This document shows positions 52,205-60,972 of a DNA stretch of 64,000 nucleotides, piece by piece; position 1 is the stretch's first letter, and every line of letters begins with the position of its first letter. The stretch lies in assembly GCF_024448135.1 (NCBI RefSeq), contig NZ_JAMRYX010000102.1:1-64000 (forward strand), read 5' to 3'. Source of the stretch: Methylocystis suflitae (GTDB lineage: Bacteria; Pseudomonadota; Alphaproteobacteria; Rhizobiales; Beijerinckiaceae). Both the position numbers and the translations under genes were made by a program. The notes below the pieces were generated by a model, which was not told the origin of the DNA, did no database searches, and was given only the letters and a program-made list of their open reading frames with translations.

Positions 52205-54442
52205 CTAACGGATGACGCCGCCGCCGGCGTCGCTGGCGTGCTGCGCCTCGCGCCGATCGACGTCGGATGCGGCGGGTTCAGGCGCTTCGAGCGCGCTCTG
52301 CTTGTCGCCGCCGACCGCCTTGATCTTCATTTGAAGCGATTCGAGCGCCTGCATCGCCCCCTTCGACAAGGTCGCGGGACGCTGCGGCGCGCCAAGTTCG
52401 AGCGGCTTGACGACATTGGCGTTCACGGCGGCCGTCGCGCCCTTGGGATCCGGCTTCAAGCCGACAATGGGCTTCAGGGTCGCGCCCTGATGCGCATAGG
52501 CCATGATGTCGTGCCAGGTGCCCGCCGGCAGCGTGCCGCCGGTCATGTTGTTCATCGGGGCGTTGTCGTCATTGCCGTACCAGACGCAGCCGCCCATCGT
52601 TCCGGAATAGCCGCAGAACCAAGCGTCCTTATAGCCATTTGTGGTGCCGGTCTTGCCGATCACGTCGATGCCCTCGCCGAGCTGGGCGCGCTTGCCGGTG
52701 CCTTCCTCGACGACCTTCTTCATCATGCCGGCGAGTTCGACGACCTTGTCGAACGGCACCGCCTGCGTTTGCGGCGGCGCGTCGCGATCGTGGCGATAGA
52801 GCAGATCGCCCTGGCGGTTGCGGATTTCGACGGCGGCGTAAGGCGTCACCTTTTTGCCGCCGTTGACGAAGGCGCCATAGGCGGCCGAATGTTCGAGCGG
52901 AATGACGTCGCTCTGTCCGACCGGAAGCGAAGGCGTGTCCTCGAGCGGCGTGGTGATGCCGAGCCGCCGGCAGGTTTCAATGATCTTGGCGCGGCCGATG
53001 CGCGAATCGCCCTTGCCGATCGCCTGCGACAATTGAATGGCGACCGTGTTCAAGGATTTCGCCAGCGCCATGGCGAGCGGCATGGAGCCGGCATAGCCGC
53101 CGCTGTAATTGTGGACGCAGTAATTGCCGATGCAGGTCGGTCGGTCGGTGACGATGGTCGTCGGCTTGAAGCGGCCGGTCATCAGCGCGGTGAGATAGAC
53201 GTAGGGCTTGAAAGAGGAGCCCGGCTGGCGCGCGGCGTCGGTCGCGCGATTGAACTGGCTCGCGCCATAATCCCGGCCGCCGACGATGGCGCGCACGGCG
53301 CCGTCCGGCTCCATGACGACCGCCGCGCTCTGCTTGACATGGAAGCTGCGGCCCTGCTCGCGCAGATTGGTTTCGATGACGTCTTCGGCGCGCTTCTGGA
53401 CATTGGAGTCGAGCGTGGTGCGCACGCTGAGCACGCGATTGTCGCCAAGCTTGCCTTCCTGCGCGAGCTTGCGGATTTCGCCATAGGCGTAATCGAGATA
53501 CCAGTCGGGGCTCGTCTCGCGGGCGCGGTCGATCGGCGTCGCCGGACTGCGCTGCGCCGCGATGATCTGGCTATCGGTCATGAAGCCGGCGTCGACGAGA
53601 TTGTTCAAGACGTCATTGGCGCGCGCGCGCGCCGCCGGCAGATTGACGTGCGGCGCATATTTCGTCGGCGCCTTGAAGAGGCCGGCAAGCATCGCCGCCT
53701 CGGAAAGCGTGACGTCTTTGACCGACTTGCCGAAATAGAACTCGGCCGCCGCCTGGATGCCGAAGGCGCCGCCGCCCATGTAGACGCGATCGAGATAGAG
53801 CTTGAGGATTTCGCGCTTGGTCAGATGGTGCTCAAGCCAAAGCGCCAGAAACGCCTCATTGATCTTGCGGGTGATGGTGCGCTCATTCGAAAGAAAAAGA
53901 TTCTTGGCGAGCTGCTGGCTGATCGAGGAGCCGCCCTGCACCACGCCAGATGACCGCGCATTGACCGTCAGCGCCCGCAGCGTGCCTATCACGTCGATGC
54001 CGAAATGTTCGTAGAAGCGGCGGTCTTCCGTCGCCAGCACCGCCTTGATCAAATGATCGGGATATTGCTCCAGCGGCACGGCGTCGTCGTGCTTGATGCC
54101 GCGCTGGCCGACTTCCGCGCCGTAACGATCGAGGAAGGTGACGGCGAGATCGGTCTGCTTGAGCCAATTCTCGTCGCTGGTCATCTGGAACGCCGAGGAG
54201 GCGAGCGCCATGGCGACGATGCCGGCTCCGAGGCCGAGCGTCAGCGCCTCGCAAGAGAGCTCCACGCCGACCCGGGCAATCCCGGAGACATGGAACCGCT
54301 CCATGAAGGTCGAAAAATCCTCATAGAGCTCGCGGGCGCGCCGCCCGCTCTGGAACATCGCCGAATCGATCAGCGCATCGACCGCGAGTAGGATGCGCCT
54401 CAATCGCTTGGCGAAAGCAGAAGCCTGGAAACGCTCCAACAC
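52205..54442 (-). CDS. Penicillin-binding protein 1A/1C-type (glycosyltransferase/transpeptidase)
   Basis: 745-aa bifunctional murein synthase. N-terminal cytosolic part, TM ~75-95, GT51 with catalytic Glu in ATEDRRFYEHFGID and GGSSISQQLAKN; transpeptidase with SxxK in RQPGSSFKPYVYL, SLN in LAKSLNTVAIQ and KTGT in IGKTGTTNGYKDAWF. A proline/alanine-rich C-terminus follows. The transmembrane-before-GT order is normal. Likely PBP1a, or a PBP of the Rhizobiales RgsP-linked machinery. Confidence 0.93.
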   Translation of the reverse strand: MLERFQASAFAKRLRRILLAVDALIDSAMFQSGRRARELYEDFSTFMERFHVSGIARVGVELSCEALTLGLGAGIVAMALASSAFQMTSDENWLKQTDLAVTFLDRYGAEVGQRGIKHDDAVPLEQYPDHLIKAVLATEDRRFYEHFGIDVIGTLRALTVNARSSGVVQGGSSISQQLAKNLFLSNERTITRKINEAFLALWLEHHLTKREILKLYLDRVYMGGGAFGIQAAAEFYFGKSVKDVTLSEAAMLAGLFKAPTKYAPHVNLPAARARANDVLNNLVDAGFMTDSQIIAAQRSPATPIDRARETSPDWYLDYAYGEIRKLAQEGKLGDNRVLSVRTTLDSNVQKRAEDVIETNLREQGRSFHVKQSAAVVMEPDGAVRAIVGGRDYGASQFNRATDAARQPGSSFKPYVYLTALMTGRFKPTTIVTDRPTCIGNYCVHNYSGGYAGSMPLAMALAKSLNTVAIQLSQAIGKGDSRIGRAKIIETCRRLGITTPLEDTPSLPVGQSDVIPLEHSAAYGAFVNGGKKVTPYAAVEIRNRQGDLLYRHDRDAPPQTQAVPFDKVVELAGMMKKVVEEGTGKRAQLGEGIDVIGKTGTTNGYKDAWFCGYSGTMGGCVWYGNDDNAPMNNMTGGTLPAGTWHDIMAYAHQGATLKPIVGLKPDPKGATAAVNANVVKPLELGAPQRPATLSKGAMQALESLQMKIKAVGGDKQSALEAPEPAASDVDRREAQHASDAGGGVIR

Positions 54443-54543
54443 AGCTCAAATGCTCCCCGCGCCGATAAAACTTACCGGCGCTTTGTGGACATTACCACTT
54501 TTTTAACCATCTTGACGACAGTCCGCGCGACCCACACTGCGTT

Positions 54544-55179
54544 ATGGTTTCTGTCGCGAAAAGCGCAAGTCGAAAGAGAAGGATGGCGTTAAAAAAAGGC
54601 AAAAATGCCCCAGATCACGCTGCAGGCGGGGGGAACCGCCAGAATCCAAATCATGGCGCAGGGTCCAAAAGCGTCGAGAGCGCGCGGCGCGCCCTCCCGG
54701 TCGAGGCCGCGCAGACCAAGACGCCATTCTGGGAAAAGCCGCTTTCGGACCTCACTCGCGCCGAGTGGGAACAGCTGTGCGACGGCTGCGGCCGCTGCTG
54801 CCTGGTGAAGCTCGAGGACGAGGACACCGGCGCGATCTATCACACGAGCGTCGCCTGCAAACTGCTGGACCAGCAGAGCTGCCGCTGCGGCGACTATCCG
54901 CGGCGACGGCGCTACGTGCCGGACTGTGTGCGGCTCACGCTGGAGAAGCTTGCGGATATTCCCTGGCTGCCGCCGACCTGCGCCTATGTGCTGCGCTTTC
55001 GGGGCAAGCCGCTGCCGCCGTGGCATCCGCTGATCTCCGGCGATTCGGAAAGCGTCGCTCGCGCCGGCGTGTCGGCGCGCGGCCGGATCGAGGCGGGCGA
55101 AGACCACGTCGAGACCGACGATCTGCCGGACTTCATCAGGCTATGGCCGAAGCGCTGGCCGAAGAAGGCGCGGTGGTGA
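54544..55179 (+). CDS. YcgN family cysteine-cluster protein
   Basis: 211-aa UPF0260/YcgN protein. The signature is LCDGCGRCCLVKLEDEDTG followed by CKLLDQQSCRCGDYPRRRRYVPDC and PTCAYVLRF, eight cysteines expected to bind an Fe-S cluster or zinc. The first ~60 residues are basic and non-conserved, so translation may start later, e.g. at ATG 54583. Function unknown. Confidence 0.9.
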   Translation: MVSVAKSASRKRRMALKKGKNAPDHAAGGGNRQNPNHGAGSKSVESARRALPVEAAQTKTPFWEKPLSDLTRAEWEQLCDGCGRCCLVKLEDEDTGAIYHTSVACKLLDQQSCRCGDYPRRRRYVPDCVRLTLEKLADIPWLPPTCAYVLRFRGKPLPPWHPLISGDSESVARAGVSARGRIEAGEDHVETDDLPDFIRLWPKRWPKKARW

Positions 55180-55271
55180 AATAGCTTTCCGGACGACGGG
55201 ACCTATTCGGATACGCCTTTTGCGCAGCCGACCGAGGATCGCCGGCAATTTTGCGCGGCGAATGGATCCGG

Positions 55272-55661
55272 CTATCTCTTCAGCGCGACCACTTCGTCGA
55301 TTCGGTCGTCCTTGTCGTATCTGACGCGGAAGACCATCTCGTCGCCGGTGAAAAATACGCCTTCCGTCGGAGTTCCCACGACTTCCCATAAGCCCAGCGT
55401 CACGACGTCGGCGGCGCCATGAAAAACCGCGCGTCCCGCTTTCGCCCCCGCAGTATAGCCGTTCACGAATTTAAATATCTCATATGTTCGGCCGTTCTTG
55501 GTTTCGGTTGCGGCTGGCATGCCGAATTCCGCCAGCATCAACGTCCTGGGCGTTCCGACCGTAAATAAATCGACATTCTTCGCGTCCGGCTGCTTCGTCG
55601 CCATATAGACGCTGCATCCCGACAGCGCCCAACAGAGCGCCGCGCCAATAAATATCCGCAT
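55272..55661 (-). CDS. Small outer-membrane-type lipoprotein
   Basis: 129-aa protein with a lipoprotein signal (MRIFIGAALCWALSGCSVYM; lipobox ALSGC) and a domain VGTPRTLMLAEFGMPAATET, EIFKFVNGYTAGAKAGRAVFHG, DVVTLGLWEVVGTPTEG. This architecture is found in small conserved lipoproteins of unknown function in alphaproteobacteria. Start 55661 is chosen; the open frame continues upstream but without signal-peptide character. Confidence 0.75.
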   Translation of the reverse strand: MRIFIGAALCWALSGCSVYMATKQPDAKNVDLFTVGTPRTLMLAEFGMPAATETKNGRTYEIFKFVNGYTAGAKAGRAVFHGAADVVTLGLWEVVGTPTEGVFFTGDEMVFRVRYDKDDRIDEVVALKR

Positions 55662-55954
55662 GAAACCCCCAGCCGTAAGAATGCGTTTTTTTAGCGCCGC
55701 GCTATCCGAAAGTCGACCCTCGCTCGGCGCTCTCCCGTTGATTCCGCCGATCGCGCGGCGAGAGCAAAGACCATCGCCGTCAAGCAAACCCCGACCGCGC
55801 GCTGACACAATTGCTGATCGTGTCAGTTCGCCCGCCCCGTCTTGCAACGGCTCGATGAATCTCTGTTGACAAGGGCGCTCATTCGGATCGAGGCGCGTTG
55901 TCAGCGTGAACAGCCGCGCCGGCTGCTCTCGCCCAACTTTTATGATTTTATTCC

Positions 55955-55981
55955 TTGACAGCAGGACGATGGTCCTATAGA
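55955..55981 (+). promoter_or_regulatory. Sigma-70-like promoter
   Basis: TTGACA at 55955-55960 and TATAGA at 55976-55981, spacer 15 nt (slightly short). Transcription would begin near 55988 and run into the terminator at 56072-56120. Confidence 0.45.
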
Positions 55982-55987
55982 AAAGCG

Positions 55988-56120
55988 CCATGCTCCAAAA
56001 TTGCGCTTGAGCGGCGCGAACGAGTTTACCGGCGCGGCGTCCTCTCCTCCTGTTCCCCCGCGCCTTACGGTCCCCTCGCGTTTCAAGACGCATCGCGTCT
56101 TGAGCCGAGGGGATTTTTTT
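55988..56120 (+). ncRNA. Candidate ~135-nt RNA or leader ahead of the GTA-like genes
   Basis: Defined by the promoter at 55955-55981 and the terminator at 56072-56120. It contains a 6-codon ATG frame (MLQNCA) at 55990-56010 and a pyrimidine-rich stretch CCTCTCCTCCTG. It could be a small RNA or an attenuator controlling read-through into the packaging genes 214 bp further on. No known family recognised. Confidence 0.35.
56072..56120 (+). terminator. Strong rho-independent terminator with nested hairpin
   Basis: Outer stem CCCCTCG (56072-56078) / CGAGGGG (56106-56112), inner stem AAGACGC (56085-56091) / GCGTCTT (56095-56101), then A and seven T residues (56114-56120). Confidence 0.85.
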
Positions 56121-56168
56121 GAGCGCCAAGGCAAGAACGGCGCAACAGGGCTGAAGCTTCCAACGGGC

Positions 56169-56273
56169 GTCATTCCCCACGTGCGCAGCGCGATCGGGAA
56201 TCCGGGGGCAAATCAAAACGCGCTTGTTGTGACTCTGGATTCCCGATCAGGCCTTCGGCCTGTCGGGAATGAC
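56169..56273. repeat. Dispersed inverted repeat
   Basis: Begins GTCATTCCCC and ends GGGAATGAC, with ATCGGGAATCC / GGATTCCCGAT internal arms and a GGCCTTCGGCC hairpin. Typical of dispersed intergenic repeats in Rhizobiales. Confidence 0.6.
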
Positions 56274-56333
56274 AAAGCCCCACTGCTTTAGCGGTGCAAC
56301 CCGATAAGTCGCCAACCCTACGGAGACTGGCTG

Positions 56334-56867
56334 ATGGCGGCCAAATCCGTCCCGCCCTGCGATGAAAAAATCGCGCAGGCAAAGCTTCTCTATGACTCGG
56401 GCGTCACGCCGATCGTCGAGATTCTCGACCTACTCGGCATGAGCGTCGGGCAGTTCCGCCGCTTTCGCGAAATTCACGGCTGGCCGCTACGCGCTTCCGC
56501 CTGCGCGCCGAAAAAGCCGCAAGAGGCTGCGCTCGCCGCAAGGAAGCCGCGCGACGCGGGCCGGCTCATCGCGCGGCTCGAAGACGCCGTCGAACAGGAG
56601 TTCGCCCGCGCCGAAGCTGCGCTCGCCAAACATGCGCCCAAAACCATCGAGGCGAGCGCCCGCACGCTCGCAAGCCTCGTCAAAACGCTCGCCGAATTGA
56701 AGCGCATGCGACGCGAGAGCGAGGATAAGAAGAACGACGCAAACGATGACAGCGATGAAGCCGCGAGCGAACGAGACGGCGACGCCCCGCCCCGCGAATT
56801 GGCCGAACTCCGCGCGGAGCTTGCTCGACGGCTTGAACGACTGCGCGGCGCAGGATCGGCTGAATGA
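56334..56867 (+). CDS. Small-terminase-like protein of a GTA-like locus
   Basis: 177-aa acidic/helical protein. An N-terminal helix-turn-helix-like segment (TPIVEILDLLGMSVGQFRRFREIHGW, residues ~20-46) is followed by long helices and a charged C-terminus (KKNDANDDSDEAASERDGD). Position directly before the large terminase and helix-turn-helix content fit a small terminase subunit (RcGTA g1 position), although no sequence family was recognised. GGAG ribosome binding site at 56322-56325. Its 3' end overlaps the terminase frame by up to 122 bp. Confidence 0.6.
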   Translation: MAAKSVPPCDEKIAQAKLLYDSGVTPIVEILDLLGMSVGQFRRFREIHGWPLRASACAPKKPQEAALAARKPRDAGRLIARLEDAVEQEFARAEAALAKHAPKTIEASARTLASLVKTLAELKRMRRESEDKKNDANDDSDEAASERDGDAPPRELAELRAELARRLERLRGAGSAE

Positions 56868-58152
56868 CGCGCTCGAAGATTTTAGCGCGAGAGAACTGGC
56901 GCGGCTTCTCGACGATTGGGAATTCGTCGCGCGCCGCGATCAATGGCCGCCGCCGCTCGCCGCCAATGGCGCGCCATGGCGGACCTGGCTCATTCTCGGC
57001 GGACGCGGCGCGGGCAAGACCCGCGCCGGCGCCGAATGGGTGAAGGCGCTTGCGCTCGGTCGCGCGCAGTTTTCGCCGCGCCCGCTCGGCCGCATTGCGC
57101 TCGTCGGCGAGACGGCGGCGGACGTTCGCGAGGTCATGGTCGAAGGCGTCTCCGGCCTTCTCGCCGTGCATTCGTCGCGCGAGCGGCCGCGCTGGGAGAC
57201 GACGCGGAGAAGACTCGTCTGGGACTCGGGCGCCGTGGCGCAGGCCTTTTCGGCGGAAGACCCGGAGAGCCTCCGCGGACCGCAGTTTCACGCCGCCTGG
57301 TGCGACGAACTCGCCAAATGGCGCTACGCCAGGGAGACATGGGACATGCTGCAATTTGGCCTGCGTCTCGGCGACTGGCCGCGCCAGCTCGTCACGACGA
57401 CTCCGCGGCCGCTGCCGCTGTTGAAAGAGCTGATCGTCCATCCGACGAGCGTCGTGACGCGCGCCTTGACGCGCGAGAACGCCGCCAATCTGGCGCCGTC
57501 GTTTCTGGAAAGCGTCGTCGCGCAATATGCCGGCACGCGATTGGGACGTCAGGAACTCGATGGCGAAATTCTCGACGAGCGCAAGGACGCGCTGTGGACG
57601 CGCGACATGCTGGAGCGCGCCCGCGTCCATGAGGCGCCGCCGCTCAAGCGCATCGTCGTCGCCGTCGATCCGCCGGCGAGTTCTGGAAAGCGCGCCGACA
57701 ATTGCGGGATCGTGGCGGCAGGGATTGAACAGGCAGGCATGCTCTACGTTCTCGCCGACGCGACATTGTCGGCGGCGCGGCCGGCGCAATGGGCGCGCGC
57801 GGCGATCGCGCTCTATCACAAGCTTTCCGCCGACGCGCTTGTCGCCGAAGTCAATCAGGGCGGCGAAATGGTGCGCGCCGTGCTCAACGAAGCCGATCCT
57901 TCGGCGCCGGTGACGATGGCGCGCGCGACGCGCGGCAAATATTTGCGCGCCGCGCCGGTCGCGCAGCTTTACGAACAGGGCCGCGTCAAACATGTCGGCG
58001 CCTTTCCGGCGCTCGAAGACGAAATGTGCGACTTCGGCGCCGACGGACTTTCGTCAGGGCGAAGTCCCGATCGGCTCGACGCGCTGGTCTGGGCGATCAC
58101 CGCGCTCGCCTTGACGCCCAAGGCGCCCGAGCCGCGCATGCGGCGGGTTTAG
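56746..58152 (+). CDS. GTA-type large terminase (packaging ATPase/nuclease)
   Basis: 468-aa terminase of the RcGTA g2 type. Walker A ILGGRGAGKTRAGAEWV, Walker B HAAWCDELAKW, then the RNase H-like nuclease with VAVDPPASSGKRADNCG, VAEVNQGGEMV and a final Asp in PDRLDALVWAI. The whole layout matches DNA-packaging proteins of alphaproteobacterial gene transfer agents. The start is uncertain: ATG 56746 or 56755 overlap the upstream gene heavily; TTG codons at 56821 or 56833 are in frame and would shorten the overlap. Key residues appear intact. Confidence 0.85.
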   Translation: MTAMKPRANETATPRPANWPNSARSLLDGLNDCAAQDRLNDALEDFSARELARLLDDWEFVARRDQWPPPLAANGAPWRTWLILGGRGAGKTRAGAEWVKALALGRAQFSPRPLGRIALVGETAADVREVMVEGVSGLLAVHSSRERPRWETTRRRLVWDSGAVAQAFSAEDPESLRGPQFHAAWCDELAKWRYARETWDMLQFGLRLGDWPRQLVTTTPRPLPLLKELIVHPTSVVTRALTRENAANLAPSFLESVVAQYAGTRLGRQELDGEILDERKDALWTRDMLERARVHEAPPLKRIVVAVDPPASSGKRADNCGIVAAGIEQAGMLYVLADATLSAARPAQWARAAIALYHKLSADALVAEVNQGGEMVRAVLNEADPSAPVTMARATRGKYLRAAPVAQLYEQGRVKHVGAFPALEDEMCDFGADGLSSGRSPDRLDALVWAITALALTPKAPEPRMRRV

Positions 58153-58167
58153 CGAAACATTGCGAGT

Positions 58168-58335
58168 TCCCTTCTCCCGCTTGCGGGAGAAGGTGTCGCG
58201 CGAAGGCGCGACGGATGAGGGCCCTCACCCGACCCCGCTTCGCGGGGCCACCCTCTCCCGACGCAAACCGGGTGTTCCCGGTTTGCGAATCGATGCTGAA
58301 GTCGGCAACAGCCGACTTCAGTGGGGAGAGGGTTG
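58168..58335. repeat. Palindromic repeat cluster between terminase and portal genes
   Basis: Contains CTTCTCCCGCTTGCGGGAGAAG (58171-58192), GCGCGAAGGCGC, CCCCGCTTCGCGGGG, AACCGGGTGTTCCCGGTT and GAAGTCGGCAACAGCCGACTTC, and ends GTGGGGAGAGGGT, complementary to ACCCTCTCCC at 58251. Such a dense run of hairpins inside what should be a cotranscribed packaging operon is unusual. Confidence 0.75.
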
Positions 58336-58369
58336 ACGCAAACATTCAAGCGCTTCTCAAGGACCTTTC

Positions 58370-60484
58370 ATGCCCTCACTGCTCTCGCGACTCATCGGCG
58401 CGGTCGCGCCGGCGCGCGAAACCAAATATTCGCGCGCGGCGAAGCTCCTCGCCATGCATGCGCTCGGACAGCCGCACTGGAGCGCGCGCAATTCGACGGT
58501 GCTGACGCTCGAAGGCTATGAGCGCAACGCCGTCTGTCATCGCTGCGTGCGCATGGTGGCGGAAGCCGCCGCCTCGGTGCCCTGGCTCGTCTATGAGGGC
58601 CGCGAGGAGGCGATCGACCATCCGCTCCTCTCGCTCATCGAGCGGCCCAATCCGCTCGACACCAGCGCCTCCTTCATCGAGGCGATCTGCGCCAATCTGC
58701 TGCTTTACGGCAACGCCTATATCGAATCCGTTCTGATCGACGAGGAGCTGCGCGAACTTTATGCGCTGCGGCCCGACCGCATGAGCATCGAAGCCGGGCG
58801 AAACGGCTGGCCGGCGGCCTTTATCTATCGCGCGCTGGGACAGGACGCGCGCTATGAGATGCGCGGCGAAGGGATCGAGCCGATCCTGCACATCAAATTC
58901 TTCAACCCGCTCGACGATTATTACGGCTTTCCGCCGCTCGCCGCCGCGCAAGTGGCGCTCGACACGCATAACGCCGCGAGTTTTTGGAACAAGGCGCTGC
59001 TCGACAATTCCGCGCGGCCTTCCGGCGCGCTGGTCTATGCCGGGCCGGAAGGCGCGCATCTGACTGATGAGCAATTCTCTCGGCTGAAGGAAGAGCTGGA
59101 GGAGAATTTCTCCGGCGCGACCAACGCCGGGCGGCCGCTGCTGCTCGAAGGCGGGCTCGACTGGAAAGCGCTGTCGCTGTCGCCAAAGGACATGGATTTC
59201 GCCGAGTCGAAGGCTGGCGCCGCGCGCGAGATCGCGCTCGCCTTCGGCGTGCCGCCGCTCCTGCTGGGCCTGCCCGGCGACAACACCTTCAGCAATTACG
59301 CCGAGGCCAATCGCGCCTTCTGGCGCCAGACCGTTTTGCCGCTCGTCGCGCGCGTGCAGAAGAGCTTTCAGGCATGGCTGCAGCCGGGCTTCCGTTCCTT
59401 TCGCCTCGACTATAACGCCGACCGTCTTGAAGCATTGGCGAGCGAACGCGCCGCTGAATGGGAGCGCGTCGGCAAGGCGGCGTTCCTGACGCTCGACGAA
59501 CAGCGCGAGGCGCTGGGCTACGGCTCGGCGCCGAAAGAGGCGCTCTTCGCCAAACGCAATGTCGCGCTGGAGCGCCGCTATAGCCCGGATCAGCCGCGCG
59601 TCCCGGCGGGAAGTTCCGGCGGCGGGCGATGGACGGACGGCGGGGGCGGAGGTTCGGGAGGCGGGTTTAGCGGCGCGCGAGATGATCGCGCGCGGCGGCG
59701 GGATGTGGAGAACCGAGTCCGGACCGCGACGAACATAGATCCGAGCGTGGCGAGCGACGTGGATGGGTCCATCACACTGGCCCAGGCGCGCGGCGGCCGA
59801 GGCAGAGGCGGACCCGGCGCCACGCCGGCGCAACGCGCAATAGAGACAATCTCGGCGGAGCGCGCCGCACGAGCATTGACGCGCGTGCAAGAACTCGATC
59901 CCGACTGGCGACCGCCGCAAACTCTCATCGATCCGGAGAACATCGAACATCGTATCGAACGCAATGAAAGCGACATCCGCGAGGCGGATTCGCGCTACGC
60001 CGAGCTTCTGCGCGCAAGGTTCGGCGACAACATGCCGCCGCGTGATCCATTTCGTCGGCTGCGGACACGCGAGTCGGTGATCGAAGAATTTTATCCTTCT
60101 GGCGTTACAGGCCCGGAACAGGATCGGATCGATAGTCTGGCGCGGGACCCTGATTCGCTCGGTCAGCCCCGCTGGCCAGAGGTCGCGACAATATTGCGGT
60201 TGGAGAAAGAAACTGGCAGACCCTTTAAGAGGTCGAACGCCTCTGGCGCAGATTTCCAGGACGAATTTGGCCAAACATGGGATGCGGTAGGGAGTGATGT
60301 GTCGGATCAGTTTTTCAATTACGAAAGGTTCACGCGTCGCCTGCAAGGGAAACTTCGCAATCTTGCCGTTGACCGGTACGTTGTTGATCTTTCAGCGCTG
60401 GGCGGCGAGAATGCTGCAAGAATATTGACGTACATTTGGGGACTGCCCGTTGAAACACAGGCGCGCATCAAAGTTCTGAGGTGA
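58370..60484 (+). CDS. GTA-type portal protein with C-terminal polymorphic-toxin-like extension
   Basis: 704 aa; normal GTA/HK97-type portals have ~390-400. Residues 1-~400 are an intact portal (KYSRAAKLLAMHALG, CVRMVAEAAASVPWLVYEG, AFGVPPLLLGLPGDNTFSNY, RVGKAAFLTLDEQREALGYG). Residues ~402-417 are RYSPDQPRVPAGSSGG, a linker motif I recall in rhizobial minor head and toxin proteins, then glycine/serine-rich sequence (~425-440). Residues ~440-704 are a charged domain ending GADFQDEFGQTWDAVG and DRYVVDLSALGGENAARIL, which looks like a REase-fold nuclease toxin but is not assigned with certainty. Followed 3 bp later by an immunity-like gene. A second copy of its C-terminal half occurs at 61799. 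Confidence 0.85.
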   Translation: MPSLLSRLIGAVAPARETKYSRAAKLLAMHALGQPHWSARNSTVLTLEGYERNAVCHRCVRMVAEAAASVPWLVYEGREEAIDHPLLSLIERPNPLDTSASFIEAICANLLLYGNAYIESVLIDEELRELYALRPDRMSIEAGRNGWPAAFIYRALGQDARYEMRGEGIEPILHIKFFNPLDDYYGFPPLAAAQVALDTHNAASFWNKALLDNSARPSGALVYAGPEGAHLTDEQFSRLKEELEENFSGATNAGRPLLLEGGLDWKALSLSPKDMDFAESKAGAAREIALAFGVPPLLLGLPGDNTFSNYAEANRAFWRQTVLPLVARVQKSFQAWLQPGFRSFRLDYNADRLEALASERAAEWERVGKAAFLTLDEQREALGYGSAPKEALFAKRNVALERRYSPDQPRVPAGSSGGGRWTDGGGGGSGGGFSGARDDRARRRDVENRVRTATNIDPSVASDVDGSITLAQARGGRGRGGPGATPAQRAIETISAERAARALTRVQELDPDWRPPQTLIDPENIEHRIERNESDIREADSRYAELLRARFGDNMPPRDPFRRLRTRESVIEEFYPSGVTGPEQDRIDSLARDPDSLGQPRWPEVATILRLEKETGRPFKRSNASGADFQDEFGQTWDAVGSDVSDQFFNYERFTRRLQGKLRNLAVDRYVVDLSALGGENAARILTYIWGLPVETQARIKVLR

Positions 60485-60487
60485 AAT

Positions 60488-60895
60488 ATGTCCTCTCTCG
60501 TTACATTCGATGCTATCGATAAGGAATGGCTGCCGCTGTCCAGAGGCCAGTTCGAGACCGTATTGGGAGGAGCCTACGAACTCTACCTCGATCATAGCAA
60601 GGCGCCGGGCATCGCCAAGGATTTGTGGCCGCAAGTGCTCGACTTTCTTCACGACGGCTGGCCGAGCAAGTATGAGTTGCCCAATGGGAAAGCTCTCGAC
60701 TTCTTCGAGTTCAGCGACCACCCGCGCGAGGAGCGAATTGAATTGTTGCGTGCGATGGAGGCCTATTACGCCGACTTTCAGCGCGACCAACTCGGCCCAG
60801 AGCTGAATTGGATGCGCGGCCGCCGGCCAACTTTCATCGCCGCTTTCGAGGAGGTAATCGCACTGATGCGCGAGGAACTCGCGGCGACAGCGTAG
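60488..60895 (+). CDS. Putative immunity protein, type A copy 1
   Basis: 135-aa acidic protein (LYLDHSKAPGIAKDLWPQVL, LDFFEFSDHPREERIELLRA, EAYYADFQRDQLGPELNWM). Starts 3 bp after the toxin-like portal fusion, the position of a cognate immunity gene. It has a close paralogue immediately downstream. No named family recognised; a short, acidic, cytoplasmic protein in this position fits an immunity role by context only. Confidence 0.6.
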   Translation: MSSLVTFDAIDKEWLPLSRGQFETVLGGAYELYLDHSKAPGIAKDLWPQVLDFLHDGWPSKYELPNGKALDFFEFSDHPREERIELLRAMEAYYADFQRDQLGPELNWMRGRRPTFIAAFEEVIALMREELAATA

Positions 60896-60972
60896 AAGGG
60901 GTCCGAAATGTTCGATCTTGATTACGAACTCGTTCCGCCTCCCTGAACACGCCAGCTTGGCGAGCACTGAAC

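Larger units (their letters stand above)
55662..56333. other. 672-bp non-coding region ahead of the GTA-like locus
   Basis: No plausible gene. It contains a strong promoter-like sequence (55955-55981), an intrinsic terminator (56072-56120), and a dispersed inverted repeat GTCATTCCC...GGGAATGAC (56169-56273). Open frames here have no family or codon support. Confidence 0.7.

Noticed and set aside
52178-53953. 591-aa plus-strand ORF opposite the PBP gene
   Set aside because: Shadow; the minus-strand PBP has all catalytic motifs.
56001-56291. 96-aa frame through the terminator at 56072-56120
   Set aside because: Crosses a strong terminator and a dispersed repeat; no start signal.
58376-60346. 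656-aa minus-strand ORF opposite the portal gene
   Set aside because: Shadow of the portal/toxin fusion; similar antisense frames appear opposite the other portal copies, as expected from copied sequence.
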